Positions 11,430 through 23,288 are shown, counted from the first letter of the stretch. The stretch: 64,000 nt of DNA from Anodontia alba (GCA_964016985.1 OZ024823.1:110596476-110660475); one strand, 5' to 3'. The notes: generated from the letters alone by a model not told the origin. Program-made: numbers and translations.

Positions 11430-11985
11430 GTTTGTATATAAGATGTTTCATTATAAGGCCATTTTGGATATAAGATGGTTTAAAGGTGGACCCCAAACAT
11501 ACTGTATCTGAACAAAAGTGCATAGATAATACAGCTGGCCTTGATGGCTCAGTCAGATCCCCATCTGACTGGTGACCAGGAGGTCGCAGGTTCGATTTCT
11601 GCCGGGTCAGGCAACATTCTTTCGTCGAGATTGATCATGACATATTTTCTAAAGTCATTCTCCCCCTTCCACTGATTCAAGAAGGGCAATTGTTAGTATT
11701 TCTGGCAAGAGAATGTGCACAAATATTGATTAACCACTTAGAAGACTGAGCCTGCCCAGTAAAAGTGTGGTTAGGTAAACTGACATGATCCTAATGGGTT
11801 GATTGGGCCCTAAAACCTGAACTATGAATAGAATATACAGAAAAATACCATAATTTATTCATGAAAATATATAGATATGTATAATCTATATATTTTGGTT
11901 TGGAATCAACACAGTTGTTTAGCTAACATGATTTTTGCTTTGGATACCAACAATAGTGTTGTTATAAAGAGGTTTTTGTTTACTT
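11430..11985. mobile_element. F-family MITE split by a SINE
   Basis: F sequence (TATAAGATGGTTTAAAGGTG, then CATAGATAATACAG) is interrupted by the SINE at 11535-11827 and resumes with AAAAATACCATAATTTATTC to GTTATAAAGAGGTTTTTGTT. Confidence 0.8.
11535..11827 (+). mobile_element. tRNA-derived SINE (family 1) inserted into an F-type MITE
   Basis: Starts CTGGCCTTGATGGCTCAGTC, with a B-box-like GGTTCGATTTC. Diverged target duplications ATAGATAATACAG (11522-11534) and ATAGAATATACAG (11828-11840) flank it. Both flanks belong to one F element. Confidence 0.9.
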
Positions 11986-12164
11986 AATATATGAGGTGTA
12001 ACAGTTCTGAAACTTATGTGATGTTTGATTCTTTTATATCACTGTCTTTGAATATTGTTCTATTCATTCAATGAAGTTCTGATTTGCTCTTTTTATTTTA
12101 CCAGCCAGTATGTGATAATTTTATGTCTGCCTTAAGTTGTTTGGTTTCTGTCACATCATAAAAG

Positions 12165-12650
12165 GTTTGATGGGACAGATCCACATCAGAAAGGTTTGAT
12201 GGGACAGCTCCACATCAGAAAGATGGGACAAATCCATATCAGAAAGGGTTTGATGGAAAACTCACATGAGAAATGGTTTGATGGGACTGATCCACATCAG
12301 ATAGTGTTTGATGGGACAAATTGACATCTAAAAGGGTTGGATGGGACAACAGATCCACATCAGAAAGGGTTGGATGGAATAGATCTACATCAAAAGGGTT
12401 TGATGGGACAGATCCATATTAGAAAGGGTTGATGGGCCAGATCCACATCAGAAAGGTTTTGATAGGACAGATCTATATTAGAAAGGATTTGATGGGACAG
12501 ATCAACATCAGAAAGGTTTTGACGAGACAAATCCATATTAGAAAGGGTTTGATGGGACAGATCCACATCTGAAAGGTTTTGATGGGACAGATCCATATCA
12601 GAAAGGGTTTGATTGGACAGATCCACGTCGGAAAGATTTTGATTGGGCAG
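12165..12650 (+). repeat. 30-bp minisatellite, about 16 units
   Basis: Units resemble AAAGGGTTTGATGGGACAGA followed by TCCACATCAG. The 30-bp period keeps frames open on the minus strand (a repeating DLSHQ-type peptide), which I regard as an artefact of the period. Confidence 0.92.
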
Positions 12651-12759
12651 AGGGCAGATGATATTTTACAATGTCAATTTTTCTTTACTTGTGGTAAATA
12701 TTTTTCTTATTTGTCGGCAAAGACATATGATAGAGGCACTCATGAGAAGCATCTCACCC

Positions 12760-12947
12760 TTAACCCTTGTCATGCTGAATAAATTGAGATGCCACACCCA
12801 CTTCTAATTTTCAGCCAATCAGATTACTTGATCCAGCTTGTTGATATAAATTCGCATACTTAATGGCAAACAGTGCAGATCCAGATCAGTTGGCTTCCAC
12901 TGTTTGCAAAGGCAGGGTATATCCGGGTTCAGCAGGACTAGGGTTAA
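12760..12947. mobile_element. A-family MITE with collapsed hairpin
   Basis: TTAA at both ends (12760-12763, 12944-12947) and inverted ends CCCTTGTCATGCTGAA / TTCAGCAGGACTAGGG. One arm of the core is mostly lost, leaving CAGTTGGCTTCCACTGTTTG. Confidence 0.85.
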
Positions 12948-13295
12948 CATACATTTTCATGGAGAAATTAGAAAAAAAAATCAGTACTTTTTGTTTAAAA
13001 AAATATCCCCTGGTCTGAAGCTAGGTTTTAACATGCTTAAAGTGTCAGTCAAATACAAAAACAACAACAGCAGCAACAAAAGATTTTTTATTTTCTTTGG
13101 AAATGTTAAGAGACATTTAGATTATTTGAAGAAAATGTCAGTCTGTTTTCTGAAATTAAAGACAATAAAGTCATGCATTTATTTACTGAGAAGTAAACAT
13201 TGATTAATGTAAAAAGACAGTTTTAATGGGATCTGTCAATACATTGATGAAAAGCAAAGACCTTAATTGAACTCTATGACTGCACAGGTTGATCT

Positions 13296-13540
13296 GGGCC
13301 CAGTTGTTCAAAGCTAACGACGTCGTTAGCGATTCGTTAAAATTTACATCAGGTGATACGCAAGTTTGCCGAAATTTTTTGCTGAAAAAATGTGAGTAGC
13401 TTTTGCAGTGCAGTGCAAAAGCTACTCACATTTTTTCAGCAAAAAATATCAGAATATTGTATATTGAATCCGCTAAAATAGTTAACGAAATGATCCTTAA
13501 CGAGCTCGTTAAGCTAACGACGCTTTGAACAACTGGGCCC
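13296..13540. mobile_element. H-family MITE
   Basis: Ends GGGCCCAGTTGTTCAAAGC and GCTTTGAACAACTGGGCCC, with a perfect GTGAGTAGCTTTTGCA hairpin. Confidence 0.92.
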
Positions 13541-13910
13541 TGGAATTTTGCCTGCTTTGATTAATGGGTGCCATTTAATACTGTTAAATTGAAAGAGTCT
13601 GTGACAGAAAAATGTTGCTTCCAAGGATCTTCCATATTTGTTCTTAATATTCAAATCCCTTAACCAGAGGAGTTGTTAAAGAGGAGTATTTGGTGATAAT
13701 TTTGAGATGATTTTCTCCAGTTCTCCGTAAAATCTATCCCAGTACTTAGGGCAAATGTGCTATTTATAATTTATTAATTTGTCATATGGTTCAACTGTAT
13801 ACAAATTGAAGCAGGCATAACTATGATGACTATTTGCCACATCTGTGACAATAGCTTTTAGAATATTTCCTGTTTTACATGTATGTAGCTTTCATGCTGA
13901 GACAGATGTT

Positions 13911-14130
13911 GTTCCCTACCCTTCTCTTGCTGAACACAACATGCCCTGTCTTAGCAAACAGTGTAGATCCAGATCAGTTGGCTTCTGAAGAAGCCAACTG
14001 ATCTGGATCTGCACTGTTTGTCATTAAATATGTGAATTTCTGTCAAAAACCGGATCAAGTAGTCTGATTGGCTGGAAATTAGAAGTGGGTGTGGCATAAT
14101 GAGCCACGACATGAGTAAAGGTGTAAGGGG
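13911..14130. mobile_element. A-family MITE, diverged ends
   Basis: Core hairpin at 13967-14020 (CAGATCAGTTGGCTTC arms). Ends CTACCCTTCTCTTGCTGAA and AAAGGTGTAAGGGGTA are diverged. Confidence 0.75.
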
Positions 14131-14171
14131 TAAATACAAACAGTAAAGGTTCAGATCAGCCAGCAGAGATA

Positions 14172-14750
14172 CAGATAACCCTCTTTATACCGACACTCGA
14201 TACAACGACAAAATTCATTATAATGACAATTTGACTATTAAGAAACATTGCTTGAGAGGTAACAATTAGTCACAAATTATGCAAGAACATTGTATTTAAT
14301 ACTTTAAAGAAACATTTGTTTTGGATATTTGTTAGAATCGCCTAATTCTAACAAATATTCAAAACATATGTTCTTTGAGGAAATAACAAAAGACCTTTCT
14401 TACATATCAGTCTGCTCATTAAGTATTCAGTATATCAGCAAATTCATTTTAATGGCAACGTCTTTGGGAACAAATCGAGGGTTGAGCGCAAGACTATGGT
14501 AACTCAAACATATTTTTGAAACCCTTGTTTAGGGGCAACTTGGACCCCTTTGTAAACAATGCAAATTTAGGTGCCATTGCTCATACGAGCAATGGCACCT
14601 AAATTTTCATTGTTTACAGAAAGAAATTTTGTAATCTTCATAACACCTTCATGGTGAGGAGATTAGGTTTGGGGAAAAACAACCATCTGACTTACGCTAG
14701 TCTTGCGCTCAACCCTCGAAATGCTGTTGTTGTAACGAGGGTTCACCGTT
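14172..14750. mobile_element. K-type element (host of J)
   Basis: AACCCTCTTTATACCGAC at the left and GTTGTAACGAGGGTTCACC at the right form weak inverted ends. A small hairpin GAATCGCCTAATTC lies near 14335. Element J splits it. Confidence 0.5.
14476..14718. mobile_element. J-type MITE nested in K
   Basis: Perfect inverted ends CGAGGGTTGAGCGCAAGACT and AGTCTTGCGCTCAACCCTCG. Core hairpin TTAGGTGCCATTGCTC/GAGCAATGGCACCTAA. Confidence 0.85.
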
Positions 14751-14910
14751 GCTATTCTTTGTTATGTTCTACAGTACTCAATGATTTTATAAGAAGACAG
14801 TGAAGGTCCTGATGAGACTGCAGGTGCACAGGTTGATCTAGGTTTTCCCTGTCTGCAAGTCCCTGAAGACACATTTTCACATGGCATGGCTCAAATTATG
14901 ATTCTTTTTC

Positions 14911-15109
14911 TTAACACTTGTCATGCTGAATAAATTAAGATGCCACACCCATTCTCTAATTGTCAGCCAATGATTTCTTAATCCAGATTGTTGATAAAAA
15001 ATCACATACTGAATGACAAACAGTGCAGATCCAGATCAGTTTGCTTCTTCAGAAGCCAACTGATCTGGATCTACACTGTTTGCAAAGGCAGGGTATATTC
15101 GAGGGTTAA
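14911..15109. mobile_element. A-family MITE
   Basis: TTAACACTTGTCATGCTGAA at the left and GAGGGTTAA at the right, with the core hairpin at 15019-15081. The usual TTCAGCAGGAC near the right end is deleted. Confidence 0.8.
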
Positions 15110-15267
15110 ATATTCATTTATCTTTTAGCCTGAAGTGGCAGATTTTGAAATAATCGGTACTTCAGTTTTACATTTGTTATACAAATTCTGTCATTTTTAT
15201 TTTAATCATACAGCTACATGTATATGACATTTTAAATCCTTTATATGCTGATGGAGACAATGGTTGG

Positions 15268-15447
15268 CATAGCTCCAGATAAAAGGTGGTAGCCACATGA
15301 TTTTTGTATTATGTCTGCATGAAAGCATACATTGTGGGTACACATTAAAAGTCCCTTACCAAGGCACTTCCAATGAGTACCCACAACATGTTTTCATGGT
15401 GAAAGGAGAAAAATATCAATACTTTTTAGTAAAAAAAGGTACCTTAT
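15268..15447. mobile_element. B-family MITE
   Basis: ATAGCTCCAGATAAAAGG to ACCTTATCTGGAGTT, with hairpin CATTGTGGGTACACATTA near 15328-15390. Confidence 0.8.
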
Positions 15448-15542
15448 CTGGAGTTGGTAGAAATGAGTGCTGCCTGCTTTTCTTACTTTTCCAGAAGATA
15501 GGTCTGGATATTTTCATTTGACACATCTTGAGATAGTGCACT

Positions 15543-15772
15543 TTAACATTTACCACTCTCTGGGCTAATTCAGCAGATGACGGACTGTTGGTATTTTCTC
15601 TTTTTTGCCAGATACAGGCTTTGGCATTTTATGCAAGTTGTCTCCTTATTTCTGGCTTTGGCATTTTATGCAAATTGTCTCCTTTGCATAAAATGTCAAA
15701 GTCTATTTCTGGGAAAAAACAAAAATATTTTAAGATGTCGTCTCTGAAATTTTTACCCAGTGTTAGAGCCTA
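15543..15772. mobile_element. O-family MITE with repeated left arm
   Basis: ACCACTCTCTGGGCTAATTC to GTCGTCTCTGAAATTTTTAC. The arm CTTTGGCATTTTATGCAA occurs twice. Confidence 0.8.
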
Positions 15773-15902
15773 AGTCTTATTGTCAAGTAAATTAGAAAAG
15801 CATGATTTTTTTAACTTCATCTTCTTATATTTAATCAGCAAGATAAGGACAAGCCTAATCATAGGAAAGAAGTTGGTCTGGCATGGGCTTATGAATTGAA
15901 TT

Positions 15903-16390
15903 ATTTACCCTAAATATTGGGACATCATAAAGCTGTACCATACTTGTCTTAAAATTTGATCAAGTCAGTTTTACTTGTTGACGTGTCTAAAAACTGATGG
16001 ATGAGTAGCAGTGTAGACTCTGATTAGTTACCACATTAAACTGCTTATCAGAAGGGACTTGGCTTGCAGTAAAACAAACAGGAAGTCACCGAAGTTGTCT
16101 CCCATGGCAAAAATGGTGGAAAATTTACCAAGTATGCCCAGTGCCCTTGAGGTACAAGCAGAAGGGGATGTTAGTGTATATAAAGGCCTTAAAAGCTCAC
16201 CCTATGTATCAGTAGTCTGATTAGGGGTGCCGTAATTGCCCTAAAAATTTGGACAGTTATGCTGGAGCTAACAGTGTTAACCGAGATCAGAGGCGAGTGA
16301 CTGATCAGGTTCTACACTGCCACTCATCCAGGAGTTTTTAGACACATCAACAGTGAATGAAATGTTCAAATTTTAAGATCAATATGCTGA
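15903..16390. mobile_element. Two N-family fragments
   Basis: TTTACCCTAAATATTGGGAC (15907) through CAGTGTAGACTCTGATTAG, then a second partial copy from about 16245 (GCCCTAAAAATTTGGACAG, GACTGATCAGGTTCTACACT). Confidence 0.6.
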
Positions 16391-16552
16391 GCTTCAGATA
16401 AGGGCTTTTTTCAACCAAAAAGTATTGATAGTTTTCTTATTTCTCCACAAAAACGTATATATGTTGTGAGGCACTTCTAATGAGTACCCAAAACATGTTT
16501 TTGTTGAGAAATAAGAAAATTATGTGAATACCCCTTCTTATCTGTAGTTATG
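16391..16552. mobile_element. B-family MITE, one hairpin arm deleted
   Basis: GAGCTTCAGATAAGGGC to CTTATCTGTAGTTAT. The core is reduced to GTTGTGAGGCACTTCTAATG. Confidence 0.78.
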
Positions 16553-17064
16553 TCTATGGTTAAGGGTAAAGTACATGTAGTTTGAATGTTTAGTATATAT
16601 ACGGTACCCAGACCTCTTTGTTCAGGAGAGTAGCTGAGGCCCTATGCAGACTTTTATGATTATGTAGCAGATATTTCAGAGAAACTATTAAATGTTCTGT
16701 CTTATGTTTATTTTAATATATCACATTGCATCTATAATCATGTAAAATAAATGAATTGATAGATACAAGAGATTTTCTTATTTCTTATTCCCTTTACTCT
16801 TCCATGTGGTGCAATATATTCAGTGTTTGAAAGCCAGTTACTTTAGAATTTTCAATGCACTTATCGCATAACCACTTCCTAACTTTGTATATAATAATTC
16901 ATATTGCCAGGAAACTTCCTTTCATCACTAATTTAGACTACCATAATGTGATACTAGCCTAAATATGCGGAATGTTTACTTTCCTCTTAAATAGCCCAAT
17001 CTGATTATATAGAACTTCAAATTCCATTCCCTGTGGAGCTTCTTTGTCTTTCACAGCTCATTGT
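16553..17064. other. No feature found
   Basis: AT-rich; no frame or repeat recognised. Confidence 0.5.
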
Positions 17065-17215
17065 TTTTCCTTTTCTGGTGAAGGAATGCGCAAAAGTACT
17101 GGTTAAACCCTTAGAGGACAACGCCTGCCAAGGAAAAGTGTGGTTAGGTAAATTGACAGGGTCAACATGGCCTTATTAAATAGTGTTGACAGGACCGTTA
17201 AACTCCAAACCAAAC
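17065..17215 (+). mobile_element. 3' fragment of a family 1 SINE
   Basis: Shares TACTGGTTAAACCCTTAGAGG and AAAGTGTGGTTAGGTAAA with full copies and ends in a CCAAACCAAAC tail. The tRNA-like head is missing. Confidence 0.75.
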
Positions 17216-17583
17216 CAAACATTCTGTTGTCCTACCGAATTCCTCCTAAATATTAAGAGAACTGCATTGTTATATGGTAGTAACATCAGTGTTAAATGAT
17301 TGACAATCACACACGTTTGAATAGAATTATTGTACATTTAGGGAAACCGATTTAAATAAGTCTTTGGACTTGCTTCTGGATCCTGTCTGTATAATGTTTG
17401 TATTTGTGATATTGATGTGTTTAATGCATCTACTGGCATACAAATGATGAGTAAATGCCCGGGTAAGACTTTGCGCATGCTCGGAATGAATCTAAATCTC
17501 TGTATTTTGCACCTGTTCGAAGACACCTTTTCGCTTAGCACAGCCCATATGATTTAGTATCAGGTTATAGCCATTAGCATTCT

Positions 17584-17827
17584 GGGCCCACTTGTTCAAA
17601 ACTAACGATGTCGTTAATTAGCGCATCGTTAAACTTTGATCATTAAATATGGCATATACGCTAATATTTTTGCTGAAAAATGTGAGTAGCTTTTGCATTT
17701 GCAAAAGCTACTCACATTTTTTTTTCAGCAAAAATACCTGTGAATTAGATATGTACTTACTAGAACAGTTAACATTTTGACCACTAACGAGCTCGTTAAA
17801 CTAACGATGCTTTGAACAACTGGGCCC
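17584..17827. mobile_element. H-family MITE beside or inside an O element
   Basis: Ends GGGCCCACTTGTTCAAAAC and TTTGAACAACTGGGCCC. The O-type sequence TGGGCAATTTCAGCAGATGA starts directly on the right. Confidence 0.9.
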
Positions 17828-17998
17828 TGGGCAATTTCAGCAGATGACAATTTGGTGATTTTTTTTTCTGTTTTGTTAATCGTCTCCATACCATAGGACT
17901 ACACATTTCATGCGAACCATCTCTCCTAGAAATGTCAGATTATTTTCTGGGGTAAAATGATTTTCAAAATTATGCCTTCTGCCGATTGTTTAACCCTG
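17828..17998. mobile_element. O-family MITE next to H
   Basis: TGGGCAATTTCAGCAGATGA, core ACACATTTCATGCGAACCAT, right end CCTTCTGCCGATTG. Confidence 0.72.
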
Positions 17999-18081
17999 CT
18001 TGCAATCGAATATAACATTATGTTTACCATAAACGAGGTTGGGAAAGGGTACTGTAACACATACGACTGGAAATGATGTTG

Positions 18082-18449
18082 TGGGTGTGGTCGACTGGTG
18101 CGAAGGTGTCGTGACGGTATCTCACGTCACATAGGCGTCCAACTGATATTGGCTTACAGTTGGGCAAGGCCTGCTATCCTTGTAGCAGGTAAGGGTAGAT
18201 GTGGTGGGGGCGCAGGGGGGGGGGGGGGGTAGGGACGTTTTTATTTCTTCTGTTTCTTCACTTTCACTCCTGTTCTTCATTCTTCCCTGTCCCTCTCTTT
18301 CATCTCTTCTCCTATATATTCTATCTCTTTTCTCCCTTTCTCTGGGAGATGACACAAAATGACCCACAAAGGTTGACGTGTCGTAAACCCCACCACAATC
18401 CCCTCCCCTCCCCCCACCCCCCCCCCCCCCCAAAAAAAAAAAAAAAAAA
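18082..18449 (+). mobile_element. SINE-like retroposon (family 2) with poly-C/poly-A tail
   Basis: Shares GGTGCGAAGGTGTC-type head, GGCTTACAGTTGGGCAAGGC, a CT-rich body and CACAAAGGTTGACGTGTCGT with the copy at 43250. It ends in long C and A runs. An 11-bp duplication AAATGATGTTG (18071-18081, 18450-18460) flanks it. No clear B box, so origin from a tRNA is unsure. Confidence 0.8.
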
Positions 18450-18460
18450 AAATGATGTTG

Positions 18461-18955
18461 CACAATCATTATCAATGAAAAAGGTATGGATTTTTTTTCA
18501 TGTGAAACTGGAGACCAGTTTCTGTTTTTTTTTTTTTTTTACTTGAAACTATCACTTACATGTCCACGTGGATAGGGAGTCACAAGACATGGACTTAAGT
18601 ACACATACATGGATAAATGCACTTATAGACCGATATTTATCATGCCAAACTGATGACCATTCATATGCTGCTTAAGACCAGTGAAAATAGTTTTATACAC
18701 AGCAACAAGAAATCGTAGGCATTTCTTATCATTTCCCAATTATAAATGTATAATTTTTATGGTCTTACTTTCCTCATTCAAATAAAACAGACCATTCCTG
18801 TATTCGCGAGTACCTGAACAATAGAGGTTTTCATGTACATAAAACTACACAAAGTAGAACTGTAGATGTATTTCCAGGTCTGAAAAAGGAAAGGAGACAT
18901 TTCAAACGCTTGTTTGTACTATTTAACGCATAGGAAGTTACATCCCAAGCCCACC
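18461..18955. other. Left flank of the tandem array, no feature found
   Basis: AT-rich sequence with a T run (18523-18540) before the array begins at 18956. Confidence 0.5.
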
Positions 18956-21411
18956 GTTTCCATTCGATACGGACAGACATGTGAAAGTGTACACAATAAG
19001 CATTATAAACTCGCGAATGATTACATGCATTTGACTGCCGCCATGGGGAGCTAGCGTGCTTTTTTCCGCATTATTACCCCTCCGAATTATTGTTGTAAAT
19101 AAAACTGAACCACATCCCTACATTAATTGAGCATTTGATTTATTCAATGCGCTAACGAGTGAAACAGAATGCAGGTTTGAACTAGGTGTGCAGGTACTAG
19201 ACTCAGATGTTTCGTCATGTATGAAACACTAATTCGTATGTATTATTTTTTCGCAATGTCTTTCTCTCGATCTCTGCAATCGGGTGCGTATGCTGTTGAG
19301 GTCTTTACTATTCTCACGCGGCATATTGTCCATTTCATATAGTTGAAGGACTTGATGTGGCAATGCGGGGTGCAGGGGCGAGGGGAGGGGGTTGGGGAAA
19401 GGGGAGGGGGGATTCGCTATGTTGTAATATGCTGCTGTGATGGTGAAATGTATTGTAGCGCGTGGAGGCTGGCTCCCAGGATATCCTATATCATGTCAGT
19501 TCAGAGACTTATAATTCTACTAACGGGGGCTATGTTGCTTGAAACGACTTACAGGAGGCTAGCTGACTCCAGCAGTGACTAGCATTATTGTGTTTGTATA
19601 AACCTTGCTGCAAATTAAGTTCAGATTAAGAAATAGTTTCAAATTTATTTCCTTTACTGAGGTTTTTTAAACCTTTACCACTCTCTGTGCAAATTCAGCA
19701 GACGACAATTTGAGAGATTTCTATTATTTGTTTTTCCAGAAAACCAGGTTTGACATTTCAGGGCTTTAATGACTAACTTAAAGCCATGTCGTAAGAAAAT
19801 GATCGTTTTTGCATGTGCGGACAACGAAGGCCCAGATCAGCCTGCGCATCCCTCAGCATATCCACGCGATCTTATCAGGCTGTTGCTGTCTGTTCATGTA
19901 TTTTGCTGTATCTAATACATATATAGCGAAGATTTTGAAAAAAAAAAAATAGCATACTAGGGAAATGACATAGAAGACAATATAATACAATGTGAACAAT
20001 AAAAATAATAAAGGAATAAATAAAGAATTACAATACAATACGATTATTCATATATTCATGTTCCATCATCAGATTTCGAACTCACGCATAGTAGATTTGA
20101 TCACTGCGTCCAGTTTGATCAACTGTGGACAAGCATAACCCCTCGGCTATTTTGGCCCAATACTCCTCTTCATTATTTTTTATTTAAATAGTTGTTTTGT
20201 AAAGGGAGCTAATGCGCTGTTTGATATTGAAATGAGACCATCAGGCACAATAATAAGCTCTATTCCAACACTGTAGCTGAATGTCATTTATTATTTATAA
20301 TGTTTTCATTGGAAGACTTTTTATTTAAGCAAAACAAAGTTGTTAATAACTGGGCGCTGATATCCTCTCATTGCGCTCCGGAGATACCATTTAAAATTAA
20401 TATTTTATGTGTATTTATGGTGCTCAGGGCAAACTACTGTATTTCCTACGTGTCGTTAAGTTAGATTCTGTCTAGAGTTGTCTGGACGATCACGAACGGG
20501 ATCTGCATTCTCGTTCCTCAAGCGAATTTCTCCGATGGAGGATTCGCAAAGTTAGATCCCCTGCCCCGCACCATTTTTTTTTTAATTTTTAATTTATTTA
20601 TTTTGTTTTTACTGGCCGGGTTCTGGGTCTTTTTGGACTGCCACTATTTTCTTTTTGGTTTGTAATGGGTGTTCTTGGTAGGGGGTGGAGGAAAGGAATA
20701 ATAGAAAAAAAAGCTAAGATATTTCTTTCAGAGCAAATCACGATGATATTATGAGTGTTACAATGCCTTTCTAGAAACCAATTTCAAGTGTTTGTCATCA
20801 TATTTATATTAACAAGCACAACACAAAGTGTACTAAAATACCCACAAGTCTGTTATTCTCGTGCTGTTACTCAATGCAACAGTTTATTACCGCACTTTGT
20901 ATGCATAAGTTTTCGATCTGACATCTCCGTTTTATCAAGCACAACGCAATGTTTCCAGTGTAGAAACAATTAAGCCCGCAACTCTGCACACACTAACTAG
21001 TTATTCATTTGTTGAAGATTATTTTTGCAAGCGCTAATATTTCCATTTGTATGCAGTTTTCCTTGGCAAGAGTTTCCTCCGTGCTTTGTCAACAGTTTCA
21101 CAATGAACACACATATCAATGAGTGATGCATGTTTTTGAACAAAGCGAACGAACATTTCTAGCAGAAAGTATGTATCTGTGCAAGTGGCGTTTCGCAGCT
21201 ACAGAATATATGGACGAACAGCCTGATGAAAATTTCAAACAAAATGTTCTAATCAGAAACAGTGGCTCTGTATGTTAGCGGAGTAGGCAGTGCTAGAAGA
21301 TCTGCAGATCATGATCCACAGGTTAAATACCTGTTGCCGTGTTTACAGACATATAAACATGAAGTTTGTAAAAACAATTGTTCTTAATTTCCATTTAACA
21401 TGTTATAAGCG

Positions 21412-21419
21412 TATAAAAG
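21412..21419 (+). promoter_or_regulatory. TATA box (unit 1)
   Basis: TATAAAAG 98 bp before the first ATG (21510) of the gene relic. A TCAG at 21448-21451 could be an initiator, slightly further away than usual. The same box is present in all four units. Confidence 0.5.
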
Positions 21420-21509
21420 GTTCGTGTCAGCACGACCAAACGCTCCCTCAGATTCTTTTTTTTTCATTCCACCTTCGACCTCCGAACTGTGAACAACTAA
21501 CAGATAACC

Positions 21510-22330
21510 ATGCTGCCGACCGTTCTGATGAACGCTTTGAAAGAATATACCTTCGTCGGTTCTCCACTCTGGAGAATGTCAGACGGGAAGGACCTAGTTC
21601 GTGTGGAACTAACCTTCCATAAGGTACTACCAATTAATAGATACTAGAAGAGGGCTGAAAGTAGGAGGCAGCCTGCACCCTCTGCTGGCGAGTGGCCTCG
21701 CCAGCCCGCACCAGCCAGACGACCGACGACGACATCGACACCAGCTCGCCGATCAACGCCCTGTATGGAGCAGGAGGCAATACCACCAACGACGCAGACA
21801 CTACCAGACACCGCAAGAGACTACATAACATACGACCGCACCCAGAAGACAGCTGTCATCGAGCCATCACCAGTCATCACGAAACCTGCCACACCGCCTA
21901 CTACTCCAGATAGCCCGCCAAAGAAGAGATCAAGAGTGAACTCTCTGCCAGAGCCGACCAGATATCTCAGTGAACCACATATGGGGATCTACTATGATGA
22001 ATTCAGCCAGCCGTTCCATCTGCATGAAAAGTACGACCTCATAGACGTCTAGAATCCAACATTCAAGGAATTCGAAGCCGTGGTATAAAAGCACAAAGAC
22101 TCTCTCGTCGACGAAACTCTCAACGTGGACCTACCAGTCTTCTTCATGTATCATATGGAAGATGAAGACTGGTACTACATCAAGGGACCAACTTCGAAAA
22201 ATTACCATGAAGAATACTACACGGCGATCGAGAAGAGAATAGAGACTGCGATATGATTAAGAACGTCATGTACTGGTAGAGGAAACCTGCAATGAACGAG
22301 AGGGAACGAGACACAAGTTCCACCGAATAG
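21510..22330 (+). pseudogene. Broken gene in unit 1 (Pro/Thr-rich protein with a basic NLS-like motif)
   Basis: One frame starts MLPTVLMNALKEYTFVGSP, runs through LWRMSDGKDLVRVELTFHK and meets TAG at 21645. The same frame continues protein-like: a Pro/Thr/Arg-rich linker, SPPKKRSRV (like a nuclear localisation signal), then HEKYDLIDV and TAG at 22050, and TAA at 22086. Beyond that come an acidic/aromatic segment (MYHMEDEDWYYIKGP) and a 1-nt deletion before the end of the frame at 22330. I do not recognise the family. Biased codons, smooth amino-acid composition across the stops and a TATA box upstream argue for a once-coding gene. A standard intron removing the first TAG is unlikely because only tens of bases are available. 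Confidence 0.6.
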
Positions 22331-22352
22331 TACCTCCTGAATAGGTAGCCCC

Positions 22353-22441
22353 GGGTGAGGACACCCACTCAGCCCAAGGGTGAGGACACCCAACAAACTC
22401 TAGGACGAGGACACCCTCTTGGCTCCTGGGTGAGGACACCC
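22353..22441. repeat. Four hairpin boxes at 25-bp spacing (unit 1)
   Basis: GGGTGAGGACACCC (stem GGGTG/CACCC) starts at 22353, 22378 and 22428. The third box at 22403 is GGACGAGGACACCC. The boxes begin 23 bp after the last stop of the gene relic. Confidence 0.85.
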
Positions 22442-22692
22442 GCCTTGCATCCTTTCCGGCGTCTGACCGACCGACATGTGGCTAGTGAGTGCACCTTACT
22501 CTCGACAAGAGCTGTGTGCCTAATGCATTCTGCAGTCGAAATTGACACGCATTATGTACGAGATTAAAAGCTCAAACTTTTCGGCCGATCGTCAAAATTC
22601 TGCAACTTACAGGCTAGACTACTATTCTCGCACGAGGTCCGGACACACTCGAGGTCCGGACGTGCACGCACTCCGTGTCTGGGCGAGGTGAC

Positions 22693-22713
22693 CTAGTTAT
22701 GAATTATAACTAG
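22693..22713. repeat. Short inverted repeat CTAGTTAT/ATAACTAG (unit 1)
   Basis: Eight-base arms around GAATT, present in all three full units. It lies just downstream of a direct repeat of GAGGTCCGGAC (near 22635-22662). Confidence 0.6.
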
Positions 22714-23288
22714 GCACCGTTTCAAGCCAACCCAGTGGTCCAGTAAAACTACTCCAGATTTATCTGGCGCTGCCTCTATATGACTCAGTTGCCTGGCAGC
22801 GTTAAAAATCTGAAAACTGAACTGAACTGACCAAACGCTACAGAAAAGACGCGGCAAAGGGTGAACCGACTGTCGACTCCCAAGAACCAAACATAATACC
22901 TACTCTATCCCCAACATAGTAGTACTCGCAGCGTTTGAGGCAAGAGGTAAATATGGTGCAAATAACTGAAAACATTCTAACGCATGCCTGAAAAACGAAA
23001 GCAGGAGACGTTTAAGAGCCTAAAATTCAAATGATGTCATTTATCTCTTGTCGTGATAAAAGAAATTTTTCTAGAAACGAAAGTCCAAATCTGCCTTCGT
23101 ATCCTTCGAAGCGAATCCAGTTTATTCGAGCATGGCCTTCGCTGTCCTTTCACATATTCTATGTAAAGTGTCCGATGATTCTATTAGAGAACATAAACAC
23201 CTGATTTGACTTTACAGGGCGGATCCAGAATTACTTATGAGAGGGGTGAGTGGGGAGGGGGGGGGAGGGGGCTCGATTTGATCAAATA

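Noticed and set aside
12390..12626. Minus-strand DLSHQ-repeat protein
   Set aside because: Produced by the 30-bp minisatellite; no promoter, splice site or non-repeat coding sequence.
18122..18546. 115- to 117-codon frames on both strands
   Set aside because: They arise from the CT-rich body and the C/A tail of a SINE-like retroposon.
19343..19582. 79-codon frame repeated in array units (MKDLMWQCGVQGRG...)
   Set aside because: Spans a G-rich tract whose length changes between units, and the start differs in unit 3; no coding pattern.
20755..20973. 72-codon frame repeated in each array unit
   Set aside because: Its end changes by frameshift in every unit and composition is ordinary; conservation is explained by the recent duplication.
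21527..21555. Hammerhead ribozyme candidate (CTGATGA ... GAAA)
   Set aside because: The seven bases between the two motifs cannot form stem II, and flanking stems I and III are not found.
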